A stretch of 64,000 bases of DNA, from NCBI RefSeq assembly GCF_002234675.1, contig NC_019864.2:9035629-9099628 (forward strand), given 5' to 3'. Below, one piece after another: positions 24,155 to 47,215 of this stretch. Positions within the stretch are counted from its first letter, which is position 1, and the number at the start of each line of letters is the position of its first letter. This stretch comes from Oryzias latipes. Its lineage: Eukaryota; Chordata; Actinopteri; Beloniformes; Adrianichthyidae. A program made the translations under genes and the position numbers. Below the pieces are notes generated by a model. That model was not told the DNA's origin. It made no database searches and was given only the letters and a program-made list of their open reading frames with translations.

Positions 24155-27091
24155 AGTGTAGGTGTGTGTAGATGTGTGTGCTTGTAGGCGTGTACCCAAA
24201 AATTAAAGAGTTTGTGTGAAGCCTTTAAACTTTTTCTGGTGTTTAAATGCTTTTAGTGGTGTACATGTAAACACCGACAGAAAACAAAGTTAGACTTTTT
24301 CTCATGATGGAAGTCATGAGAAAAAGTCATATTTCACATTTGAAACTGATGACTTAAGGTTTTTCTTCTACAACTAACATGGTAGCGGGTCACTTTTTAC
24401 CCACAAGACAACACAAGAGTTAAATATTCACGTCGTCAGCTGCAGGTACCTGATGCAGACACTCGGGCCTCAGGCTCCAGAAGTCCCACACCATGTCAGG
24501 GTCTTTCATGTGAGTTTGGGGGTTGCGCTTCTGGGTGTGGACGAAGGACGGAAACTGCAGGTGGAGATTAGGAGCTTATTTTCATAAAGTATTTGAAACT
24601 CATAATGCATAAACCACAAACTCTGCAGATCGTTTACCCTCCAGTGATCTCTCTAACCTACCAGTAGGGCGTCCCTGATGAAGAAAACAGGGGTGTTGTT
24701 GCCCGTCAGGTCCCAGTTGCCCTCATCTGTGTAAAACTTGACAGCAAATCCTCTGGGATCTCGAACGGTGTCTGCTGACCCAGACTCACCAGCTGGACAG
24801 TGAGACAAACACAAGTGTCAGCTGTTTCTTTGCCTTTCTTTCCCTGCAAAAGCATCACCAAAACCAATTCCAAGAACTACTTCCAGATAGCTCTCCCTCT
24901 TCCGCTTAAAGTCCCACTCCAATCATCTACTTCCAAGCACTCCCAGTGGCCTTTTAGTTGCGATCATGCCGTTTTTAACCACAAAAAAAAAAACCTGCAT
25001 AATTTTCAAGGTCATAGCTTCTGCAGAGCAGCAGTAGATCATTAGAAACACACCTCAGAGTTGTGGGCGGGGCTTTTGGTGCGGAGCTAAGCCGCACCCT
25101 TTAACCCTTCCCTGTTGCTGAGAGCTTGAAGAAGGGAGCTTGTGGCCCTCCTAGTGCATTTTCCTCATCACAAATGTGCTCTTTTTCCCCAACAACATTG
25201 TTTGTCTGCTCTTGATAAAGAAATACTCTGAAATTCTATTTTAAGCTCAACTTCCTTTATTTGTGTCCTCCATCGTCAGAAAAATGCCACAAGAACATGT
25301 CAAAAAACAAACAAAAAAAAACACCAGAACGACACAAAAAAAACAGTTTTTTTAATGTTGGCTAAAGACGACAATCATAATCAAAAGACCACCGGGAACG
25401 CTCCTAAAATTGATCAAAAGACGATCAGACTGGGACAAACAAGAGAATACTCTGCTGTGCAGGAGGACAGTCGTTCTGTTTTGAAACTATTATCACATTA
25501 AAGAAATAAAAGGGACAGAAAACTATGCAAACATGAACTGTTGCAAGGATGTGGACCTTGGCACAGCTTGTCAACAAGCCGTTTGATTGTACTTTGGTTA
25601 TATAAGCACCAAAGTTGAATCTTAGCCGTATTGCTTCATCCAATGGCCTCCAGGTCTGCCCAGGAGGCCTTTCTTCTGCCGAGATATGCCCCGAATTAAT
25701 AGCTGGGGGGAAAAAAACATGGTAATCATTACCCACGGTGGAGAAGCGGACAGCAATGGGCGTCGTCTTTCCAATATGTTCAAACACTTTGGCTTTGCAG
25801 TAGCGGGTGATGTCATGAGTGACCTCAAAGTAGCCAAAAGCCCCTACAACACAGAAGAGAACAAATATAAACATGGAAACCAGATTATTGCTTTATTTCT
25901 TGACTACAGAAAACATTAAAAACAAAAACGGGAAAAAATAGCCTGCTAAAATCTTTGAACAGATTTTAGAAATTTTGATGCCAACTCTTTATTAAGCAGT
26001 TTTTGCATGACTTTTCTATGTTTGTTTTCATATTTTTTAACTAATGCTCTGAAGGTTTGTCTTGTGCATCTTTAAAAGACATTTCACCTGCAAAAACAGG
26101 GATCTGAGGTGAAATAAATGTTTAAAAAACTGGACGATTAACTCGGCGAAAGGAAATCAAGTCAACCACTGAATCCGCTTTGTCATGTTTAGATAAAGCA
26201 CTGACCTGCTCCTTTGGCGTGCACCACTCTCTCTGGGATCCGTTCCCGGTCAAAGTGGGCCATTTCATCAGTGAAGACCACATCTTGAACCAGAAGAGGA
26301 CCTCTGGGACCAGCAGTCTGCAGGTTCAGCTTGTCTCCAATGGGATGTCCAGCCCCAGTGGTCAGGACGTCTGGCTTCTGATGAGAGATGAGGTTTCATT
26401 TTTTGTTAATTAAAATAAACCCCAATTTGACATCTGATGTGGTATTTTTGGGAAAACAGAGGTTTATTAAAGTGTCCTTTTGTGATTGTGACCAAAAAAA
26501 TGTAAAAAATAAAAATGAAAAACTGAGGAAATTTAGCAAATCTGCAATGAAAAAAGGTTGTTTTTAGGGGCAACACCAGATGTTTGTTGAAAATCACCAT
26601 TACATAACGGCTAAGGTCAAGGTTCATGACCAACTTTAAGTATTTACGAATAAATTCTCACACCGAAAGCATAAATGTGCTTTTACTCTTGCTAAAATGT
26701 TCGTAAAAATAACAATAGTTTATTATAGCTGCGTAACGGGATTTCTAACCGGGTTAGCTAACATGAAACGTTAGCAACCTAGCTAAACTGCAACGAAACA
26801 ACACTGCAAAGGATTTTACCACTTCTGCAAAACCATGACATTACTATAAAAAAAAAGCAAAAAAAGCAAAAGAAAACTGTCTCAACAACCAGCTTCCACC
26901 CCACATGACCTCTCACCTACTTACTTATTATTCCAAGGACTAGCGCTGCGCAGCAAAAAAACAAAACAAAACCAGAACGGAACAACTCCGAGTCCAACCA
27001 ATTCGTATTCGGAGTTTGTACAAACCCGAGAGCCTCTGTTCTCCTTCCATGTCTTCATTTGGTCGGTAGTTTTATCTCTGTTCTCAGCCAT
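17350..27091 (-). CDS. cat: catalase, complete, 13 exons
   Basis: Catalase converts hydrogen peroxide to water and oxygen in peroxisomes. Exons in order: 27091-27026, 26377-26206, 25843-25733, 24792-24662, 24554-24450, 23631-23506, 23402-23211, 23111-22959, 22839-22701, 19714-19584, 19385-19278, 17635-17552, 17415-17350. All have AG/GT borders, every junction keeps frame, and the total is 527 codons plus stop, the length of human catalase. Haem-pocket residues are present at family positions: His75 (RVVHAKG), Asn148 (GNNTP) and the proximal Tyr358 ([12 protein letters not shown]). NADPH-type and core motifs such as [15 protein letters not shown] and NYFAEVEQ are intact. The C-terminus is SKM, close to the canonical PTS1 peroxisomal signal SKL. 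A possible ATTAAA signal on minus lies at 16908-16903. Very high similarity to vertebrate catalase leaves little doubt. Confidence 0.97.
17930..18175 (+). repeat. partial copy of a ~430-bp dispersed repeat
   Basis: 'ccatgttggagcccgagg', 'taagcggtgatgggtcc', 'ggcaaccactctcgctga' and 'gagcttgttgaagtccac' match the start of the fuller copies at 61325-61750 (plus) and 31790-32215 (minus). It lies in catalase intron 11, between the exons at 19278-19385 and 17552-17635 counted along the gene. Non-coding. Confidence 0.55.
19715..22700 (-). other. large catalase intron
   Basis: This 3-kb intron lies between the exons ending 'MCMFDNQ' and starting '[10 protein letters not shown]'. It holds a dispersed repeat at about 20055-20170 shared with 4685-4800 and otherwise AT-rich sequence with poly-T runs. 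No internal exon is supported, since the flanking exons join exactly in phase. Confidence 0.7.
24066..24185. repeat. (TG)n microsatellite
   Basis: An uninterrupted (TG)n core of about 19 units lies near 24113-24150, surrounded by degenerate tgtgt-rich sequence. It is in a catalase intron (between the exons at 24450-24554 and 23506-23631). Confidence 0.9.
24900..25085 (-). repeat. interspersed repeat copy in catalase intron 3
   Basis: Reverse-oriented relative of the repeat at 12395-12640: 'aaagtcccactccaatcat', 'gtcatagcttctgcagagc' and 'ctcagagttgtgggcgg'. Related sequence of the same family may continue to about 25270. Confidence 0.55.
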
Positions 27092-27159
27092 CTTGACAGA
27101 AAGCGCCTTTCGAGTATGCAAACCGTTTCAACCTTCAGGGGATGTATTGCAAGAAAGCG

Positions 27160-27240
27160 TTACTCTATATATTTGTCCCTATGGACTTTGTTCAGGGTGA
27201 CCACGCCCCCTCGGCGCCCCTCTTTTCTGATTGGCTGACA
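27160..27240 (-). promoter_or_regulatory. candidate catalase promoter
   Basis: Upstream of the catalase start codon the minus strand carries, in order toward the gene, a CCAAT box (27234-27230), a GC-rich GGGGGCGTGG box (27210-27201) and a TATA-like AAATATATAGAG (27174-27163). The spacing fits a transcription start near 27140 and a 5' leader of about 50 nt. CCAAT and GC boxes are known in mammalian catalase promoters; use in this genome is inferred. Confidence 0.5.
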
Positions 27241-28432
27241 GAAGTGATCTGACCTACTTTTCAGATGGAGTTCAAAGAGGGGCTGGAATTCATGTCATGT
27301 GTCCTGCTGTTTACAGTTACTTTATATAAAACTTTTATTATATATAAAAAAACAAAAAAAATCAGTATTCTGCAAAGGCTAATTTATATCTTGATAAAAA
27401 GTGGTGATTAGTAATGAGTTACATTTACTTAGTTCAATCTTGTTACTCAGAAAGATAATAGTTTTCCTTCATTGTATTTGTCACTGAAATAGTATTTTTT
27501 TCCCTTTCAAAATCAGTATTCTTACCTGACATCATCAGTCCCTTTTATTCACTTGATCCAAATTTTTATTTTACTTTCTTTGCAAACCATATTTTACACA
27601 TTTATGGTTATTTGTTTGCCTTGTTCCATAAGTTTAAGACTGATATGAAAAAAGTTTTACTCAGTACTCAAGTTGTTTTGTCTAAAGCACATGAACTCTC
27701 TGATGATGTGCAGAACTCAAAAATGTGGTTTTACCAGATGCTGCCTTTCAGGTGTGACTGAACTTGTGACTGGGTTGAAAACGTGTTTGAACAGGTAAGG
27801 GGGTAACATGAGTGAGGGAAATTACTGATGTTGGAAGAAAAAAAGATCAGGTTGGATTTGCCAGAAAGAAGCTACAATGACAGGTTAGTTGGAAAACATG
27901 CAAGACACTAAGCCTTGAGGCTGGCACTTTGACACCTGTGTCTTAGTGGATAGGTAGTCCAAATTTCCTATAAGATCAATAATTTACTCCCAAAACTTGA
28001 GAAAAAATACTTAAAAATAAATAAATTGAGACACAACAAACTTTTGATGTTTTTGCATTTGGAAGTGCAAAAGTGTTGTAAAGAAAGCTTTTATTTTGAA
28101 GGTTTCTTTATCTTGGAAAAATAATGAGGTTTAAACAGGTTTCTCTTAATCTTTTATTTCATACTGTTGCCTTTGCCAAAATATAAACATGTGTCCAGTG
28201 TTATCATTGAACTGCTTTTATTTGAAACAGCATTCACGCGGTACACTGTATTCATGAGGCACATTCACATCAAATTCTAACTAACTTCATGCATGACTTT
28301 ATGTAGGCTACAGTTGTTGTTGGAGACATTGATTGTAAATGAAAATATTGCTTTATTACTTGGCACGTTATGAAACTTTACATGACTGATAACCATGAGT
28401 TGGGTATTTTGCCTGATAGTTTACTATCACCG
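27241..28432. other. intergenic between catalase and synaptotagmin-12
   Basis: No gene is supported. The stretch is AT-rich with several long A/T runs. This is the upstream flank of catalase and may contain regulatory DNA, but no motif beyond the proximal promoter could be justified. Confidence 0.4.
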
Positions 28433-28825
28433 CGGGCCACGGTGGCGCAGTGGTTAGCGCTCTTGCCTCACAGCAAGAAGGCCCCCGGTTCAAGTCCCGG
28501 CTGGGGGACATGAAAAACACAACATCAATGGGGGACCTTTCTGTGTGGAGTTTGCATGTTCTCCCCGTGCATGCGTGGGTTCTCTCTGGGGTCTCTGGCT
28601 TCCTCCCACCATCCAAAAACATGCTTCATAGGTTAATTGGCAACTCAAAATTGACCGTAGGTGTGAGTGTGAGAGTGAATGGGTGTGTGAGTGAGGACAT
28701 TCTACCCTGCAACAAACTGGCGACTTGTTCAGGGTGTCCCCCCTGCCTTTGCCCACAAGTGGCCGGGATAGGCTCCGGCAGCCCCGTGACCCCGAAAGGG
28801 ATAAAGCGGCATAGAAAATGAATGA
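28433..28825 (+). mobile_element. tRNA-derived SINE-like element, near full length
   Basis: The head carries RNA polymerase III-type boxes: A-like TGGCGCAGTGG (28443-28453) and B-like GGTTCAAGTCC (28487-28497). A body follows with 'tgtggagtttgcatgttct', and the tail has 'gtggccgggataggctcc' and 'agggataaagcgg'. It ends in a degenerate gaatga tail. Partial copies lie at 1-119, 16010-16085 and 44757-44925. The box spacing resembles a tRNA, but no cloverleaf can be closed, so it is not a tRNA gene. Confidence 0.75.
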
Positions 28826-28959
28826 GTTTACTTTCATAAAGAACAGTTAAAACACTTTGTGAGCTACTACACTGACTTTTCTCTTTTTATCCCACCGCCA
28901 CCTCCTAAAAATTTATATGAAAAGAATATTGAATACAGATTTACAGGAAGAAGATGCTT

Positions 28960-29190
28960 TTGCCAACAACGCTGTGGGGAAGGGAAGGGGGGGGTGCTTT
29001 GTGGCAACAGCCCCGTCCACAAGTCAGAGGTGAATTTCTAATGAATTACTGCTGCTCTGCAGAAACTATGTCCTAGAAAATGAAACAGCTTTTTGATTTT
29101 GGCTAAAAATGGCAAAAATCACAATTAAAAGACAACTGAGAACAATTTAAAAATGGATCAAAAGATGATCAAAGTGGGTCTTTAAGATCA
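28960..29190 (+). repeat. interspersed repeat copy
   Basis: Plus-strand relative of the repeat at 12395-12640, with 'cacaagtcagaggtgaat', 'tgctctgcagaaactatg' and 'aaaatggatcaaaagatga'. Non-coding. Confidence 0.55.
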
Positions 29191-30073
29191 TAGATAATAT
29201 TACCAGAATTGTTCCAGAAATAAGTGAATATTCAGTCATCACAAATTTGTTTTATGTATATTTTTGAGTGAAATTTGGTGTTTACAGTTAGTAATACACT
29301 GAAAAAGATGATTTTCAATCTGTACTTTGAAGAAAATAAGGAACATTGTTGAAAAACACTATTTACAGTGTTAAGGGCTGCAGCTAATTTTGGCTTAAAA
29401 TAAAAAAATAAAAAAAAAATAAAAAAAACTGCTACAAATTACATTTTTACACCTGGATAAGAGTACCTGGATGTTTTTACGAAAAGCACAATAAATATTG
29501 AACAAACCAACAAATCATTACTGTTTGTCAGTGTCACCGTTAACAAATAACACAAGCAAATCTAAGAGGCTGAACTGAATTCTGGTACCGAATGAACAGA
29601 GGAGTGCTGTCCTGAAGGAGAATGAACCCCAGCCTTTCCACTGCTCACCCCATTTACATCCATGGAAGGCTAAAGCCGGAGTGGGCACCATGCAGAAATG
29701 GGGTCATTTGTTTTTGTTTGTTATGAATCGCCCAAATGTCCAGAACTGAAGTGATTCATTTAAATTTGTGAGGGGGAAAATGTTCATATATTGCTTCTTC
29801 CTGCCTTTTGAGTTTCAAACAGCTATAGGAGTGAGGTGAGGATGAAAGAGACACACCACTTTTGGACTCACCAATCACCTGCAAGCATCTCAAACACCAG
29901 CGTCACCTGAAACCTGTACCTGAAGCGAGATGAGGCTTTAAACATTCAGGTCTCAAGTGCTTATGGCACAGAATAGACGACCATCACATATCTAATTGGA
30001 ACACGGCAACACATCTTCACATGGAGACGATCAACTGGAGACGGAGTCGTCCGAATGTGCAGCAAGTGGGCGG

Positions 30074-42944
<12,871 letters not shown>

Positions 42945-43528
42945 GGTGCTGGAGCCGGCCTGCAGAGACACATGAAAACCACAAACAAGTTTTGCAAGTT
43001 TGACGTGAACCACCTCTTCAGAAGCAGCAAACGTCGCCGCTCTAACTCTCACACTCTCTTCTCTCTGCAGCATATTTTAAAGCAGGGGCTGTGCGAGCCA
43101 GTTCAAGCCCACAGGACAAAATGTAACCTGTAATGACTCCTGACGTCTCCTGCTGCTCCAGGAAACAGCAGTAGGCAGGCTGACGGCACGGTCAGGGGGA
43201 TCCATCGACCCGCTGATAACAGCCCTGCAGGATTAAACCTCTTTAGCTGACAGGGCTTCAGTTTCAAAATGACACAATTAACATTTATCCGCCTTGCTAA
43301 CGGGCTCTATTACATGACGAACCTCTGCAAAAGAAGGGTCTCTTTATCTGGGTTTACAGTATTGATGCCATCAATGGCATCATTTGAACTGATCTCCGGA
43401 AAGAACCACTGATTAGACCCCAAGACATCAGTAACACAAAGATTCAAGTGATCGCTTCATGCTGTGAGATTAGGTCGTCTGTGCAGCAGAAGATACAGTG
43501 GTGGAGCTAGAGCATCTCATATGGGGAG

Positions 43529-43726
43529 GTCAAAATGACCCCACCCTTACATTGACGTGTTCTCCCTACCATGACAAAGGTGGATAAAGGTGGAAAGATT
43601 TCATGTAATCCATGGACACCAGTGAAGATCACAAATCATTGAAGAAAAAAGGTTCAGAGCACTGTCTAGTGGGTCTAGATGACCCAACTCCCAATGTTGA
43701 AGTGCCTAGGATAGCACAAGGGATAA
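43529..43726 (-). mobile_element. piggyBac-like MITE, copy c
   Basis: It has the same core as the copies at 10968-11139 and 15203-15416: 'catggacaccagtgaag', 'gtgggtctagatgaccca' and 'gatagcacaaggg'. The right flank reads ATAA instead of TTAA, and the left end is altered, so the borders are eroded. It lies upstream of the first syt12 coding exon. Confidence 0.6.
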
Positions 43727-44730
43727 TGAGATCTTTGTCAAAACTTTTACTTATTTTGACCCAAAATTTGAAGGACTAGTTGGGTCAAAGCTTTTTACTG
43801 GTAGGGGGGCAGATGCCCCCCCCCCCCCCCCCCATAGCTCCTCCCCTGAGAAGTTGCAACTTCTGACAGATTTTAGAAGGTGTTTATGGATTTAGCTTCA
43901 TATAAACATTTCAGAGAAAAGGTTTTTTTAATCAAATTCCAGCGCCAAACACCCACAATGCAACACAAGCACAAGACTGAAGACACAAAGCAATAACGAA
44001 GCATCAATTACTGATCATTATCAGTCCACACAGAGCTTAGCATGACTCCATATATCAGCAACTGTGCTTGCCTTTGTTGTGAAGAATGATGACAATTAAA
44101 AAAAAGGCGATTTTGATGCTTAACAAAAAAAAGAAACAGAAATTGAGCAGTTATAATAATGTGTGTATTTATTTTAAAAAAGAAGGCCTTTAATCTGAGA
44201 AATTTTGTAGATTATGGTCTGTATGAGACAATGAAAGGTGAATACATCTACGTATTTTGTCTTTTTCTCCATCTTGCAAAACTGCGAGAAAAGAAAAACA
44301 TCAGAGTTGCTGGTGGGTGACTCATTCCTCCCCCTTACCTCCTGCTCCCCCTCCTCTTGGTGGAATCTCCCCATACCTCAGCAGCTTGTTGGAAATGGGA
44401 GCATTACACTAATGATATAAGAAAGGAAAAAAAGGGGGGGGGGGCGGGGAGAGCTGTGTGTTTCACAGCTCGACTGAACGCTTTGCAGAACAAAACCATG
44501 CAGGCCAATTAACGTCGCTGACGCAGTGCAGGGCCCACTCATGTGGCATCAAACAAACGTGGAGGATCTCTGACAGAGAGGGAAGCCCCCCCCTATGCCC
44601 CCCCCCCCCCGCATGCCATTAGGCATCACTTCAGCTGAAGGTAACAGAAGTTTGCAGAGGAGTTCTGAAGGTAGATAGAAGAAGGATCCAATTAGAGAAA
44701 GCACGCCGCCGCTGTTTCTGACTGATTTGG
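43727..44730. other. non-coding, upstream of the syt12 start codon
   Basis: No exon is supported. It contains poly-C near 43817-43834 and poly-G near 44434-44444, and otherwise A/T-rich DNA. It is probably part of the first syt12 intron if the promoter is near 51.5 kb. Confidence 0.35.
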
Positions 44731-44756
44731 TTGGAGTCAAATTGGAGAGCTGCTTG

Positions 44757-44925
44757 ATGGTGTAATGGTTTTTGCTCTCGCCTTGCTGCGAGAAAGCCCT
44801 GGTTCAAATCCCTGCATAGGTCCTTCCTGTGTGGAGTTTGCATGTTCTTCCTGTGCATGTGTTGGTTTTCTCCGGGAACTCCGCATTCCTCCTACAGTCC
44901 AAAAACATGCCGCCTCATAGGTTAC
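44757..44925 (+). repeat. SINE fragment
   Basis: A truncated relative of the SINE at 28433-28825. The B-like box GGTTCAAATCC is at 44801-44811, followed by 'tgtggagtttgcatgttct' and 'cctacagtccaaaaacatg'. The A box is degraded. Confidence 0.6.
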
Positions 44926-45010
44926 TGTTTTTCTGCACTATAGGGCGCATTGGATTATAAGGGGCACAGTCAATGAACGGTCTATCTTCAAACTCATGTC
45001 ATATAGAAGG
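44926..45010 (+). repeat. 'agggcgca' MITE-like fragment
   Basis: 'ttactgtttttctgcacta' followed by 'tagggcgcattggattata' belongs to a dispersed family also present near 1575-1700. Borders are uncertain. Confidence 0.35.
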
Positions 45011-45694
45011 TGTACCGAACTGTAAAGCTACATACCTGATGCCTGTTCAAGAACACGCTGAAAGCGGATTCTTGAATGTGCTGTTAGCATGTAGTGTTCA
45101 CTCTGAACTGTTGCTACCCGCTACTAGCACATGTACAGACAGTTGGAAGAGGTTTGATTTGAAATGTCAAAGTGGTGCAAATCTAGCTCCAGGCTTTTTC
45201 TCTCACAGCTCTATTCTGGAAGCAGAAGTTTGAGCATCTGCATTTGTTGTCTTCCCTCGAAACCCAAATTCCTCATCCCTGCCAGACCTGCATCCGCCTT
45301 CTTTAAATGTTTGCCACTGCCGAGCATCTTCACCTCAAATCTGGAAAGAACATGTCCCTTGAGTGTTTGCACAGCTCAGATCCCTCATGTGATGTTAAAC
45401 TATTCCGTGCTTTCTCACTAAGCTGACAGTTTGGTAAATCTGTGATGTACTTTTCTAAAACAGTATCAGCGATTAATACACCACTAGAAGACAAATGTTG
45501 TTTTATTTCATCATCTTTGGTTACATTTTTCTTTTATACAATGGTTTTGACTAATAAAAGCATTTGATCCTTTTCTTTTCCGGCTTTGTTTGTATTCTAG
45601 TGGCAGAACCGATCTTCATTCGACTAAGAGTTGTATATTTGAACTCACGTCGCCATGGAAAGCAGCTCCCCAAATGCATCTTGGATGCTGTGAC

Positions 45695-45834
45695 GAGCTT
45701 GCGTGCACAAGCCCGTGTGCACGAGCCAACGTGCATGAACCTGTGTGAGATAACCTGTGTGCACGGGCCTGCATGCACGGGCCTGCGTGCACGGGCCTGC
45801 GTGCACGAGCCTGCCTGCATGAACCTGTGTGCAT
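45695..45834. repeat. 14-bp minisatellite, ten units
   Basis: Ten units of 14 bp run without a break. The unit type is gggcctgcgtgcac; three central units (45765-45806) are nearly identical, and outer units vary at a few sites (aagcccgtgtgcac, gaacctgtgtgcat). Because 14 is not a multiple of three, open frames occur here in several phases on both strands and should not be read as genes. Confidence 0.9.
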
Positions 45835-46914
45835 GGCACACACTTCTGCCTCTATGCAGAGAAGCTTTTGATGTTTTACTTTATGAGACATAAAATCCTT
45901 TCTTCACTTGAATTTTGTTAGGAACTGAATTCATCATTTCTGTTTTTGTTTTTTCAAAAAAAAACATTGAAAACTATTGGCATCAATTCACCCACAGACA
46001 ATGAGGAGAAAGGAAAGTCTTCTTCTCTGCTGTGATGCTTTATTCTGAGCCAAAGTGACTGAAACTGCTTGGTGCGGCGTCTACATTATTGCTGACTTTA
46101 GACCAGTCCAGCATGGCTTTAAGGCCATCATGCCTGATTTTATTTCCAATTCTATTAAATAATTCTCTTCATTTTGTTCTCTGTTAAAGGTGGTGCTAAA
46201 TTAAGTTGGAGTCCTAGATTAGGATGGTACATTGTCAATTACACAGAAGGAATTAAGCTAACAGTCAATCTCAGCTCTAACCCTGACATGTGACCAATGG
46301 TAACATGGGATGTAAAAAAAAACAGCTCAAATGAGTGTTGCAGGCAGCAGAGAAGTGTTTCCTTCACAGGAAACATTGACTGTCTCTCAGAGATGGGCTG
46401 CTGTGAAGAGCTTAGAGTGGAACTCTTCAACCAGACGACAGGAAAGCAAGAAACATTTGCACATGAAATCCAAACTGTCTCAGATGGAAGGGATTCCTTC
46501 CAGGTTGGATGAGATTTGCTCTTTAGTTCAACCTCCCTGCAGAGCTTCCTAGATCCATGGTCTCAGCCTCTAAATCTTGACCCACAGCTCATGGCTAGAG
46601 GTGGAGGTGAGAGCACAGAATGGCTGATTTCTGTCTTAACCACATCAGACCGATACAGAGTGTACTCTACTGCATGTGCTGCATCCGTCCATCATTCAAT
46701 CGCACATTATGTCCTTCCACCTGGGGGAGGGACTTGTTATAAAAGGCAAACTAGCATTTAAACTCATAACAACACTAGTGACAGCTGGAGGTCACAACAT
46801 TCAATGACCTGGAGACCCTGTTGTGCTGTGGACATCTGATTACAATGTCGCAGGTTTGATTTGCGCTCTGCCTGCTGTAGTATCCAACGTTTTTTATTTG
46901 AATCCCCACATTGC

Positions 46915-47215
46915 ACTTTCCGTTTCGGTTTCCATGATTAATTTTCAAACAGTTGGCACCTCTGTGCATTAAAACGGACACCATCACTTCAAAATCCGTG
47001 TCCCTGATTGGTTGAAGTTTGGTGTGGTTTAGCTTTACATGCACGTTCAATGGCAGTGTGTTTTGTACTTAGAGCCTGAACACAGCTGCTGAAACCTGCG
47101 TAGCGAAGCGTGAATGCCTATGCGCGCGCGCTCACATGGACTTTTCATTGGAAGTGGTCGTTTGAACGTGTGTTGCCGAGGGCGGTGGTAACGTATTTTA
47201 ACTGACATTTCTTCA
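46915..47215 (+). repeat. dispersed repeat, partner of 38335-38615
   Basis: It shares motif order with the copy at 38335-38615 ('gtccctgattggttgaagt', 'tttcattggaagtggtcgt'). A gcgcgcgc run near 47120 is specific to this copy. Confidence 0.5.

Noticed and set aside
24370..24424. Possible extra piggyBac-like MITE end ('acaacacaagagttaa')
   Set aside because: Only a short, diverged match to one terminus; no second end found.
28433..28510. Possible tRNA gene (A and B boxes)
   Set aside because: Box-like motifs are present, but no cloverleaf stems can be drawn and the sequence continues into a SINE body repeated elsewhere.
45551..45893. Overlapping 90-110 codon open frames on both strands
   Set aside because: They are produced by the 14-bp minisatellite, which is free of stops in several frames.
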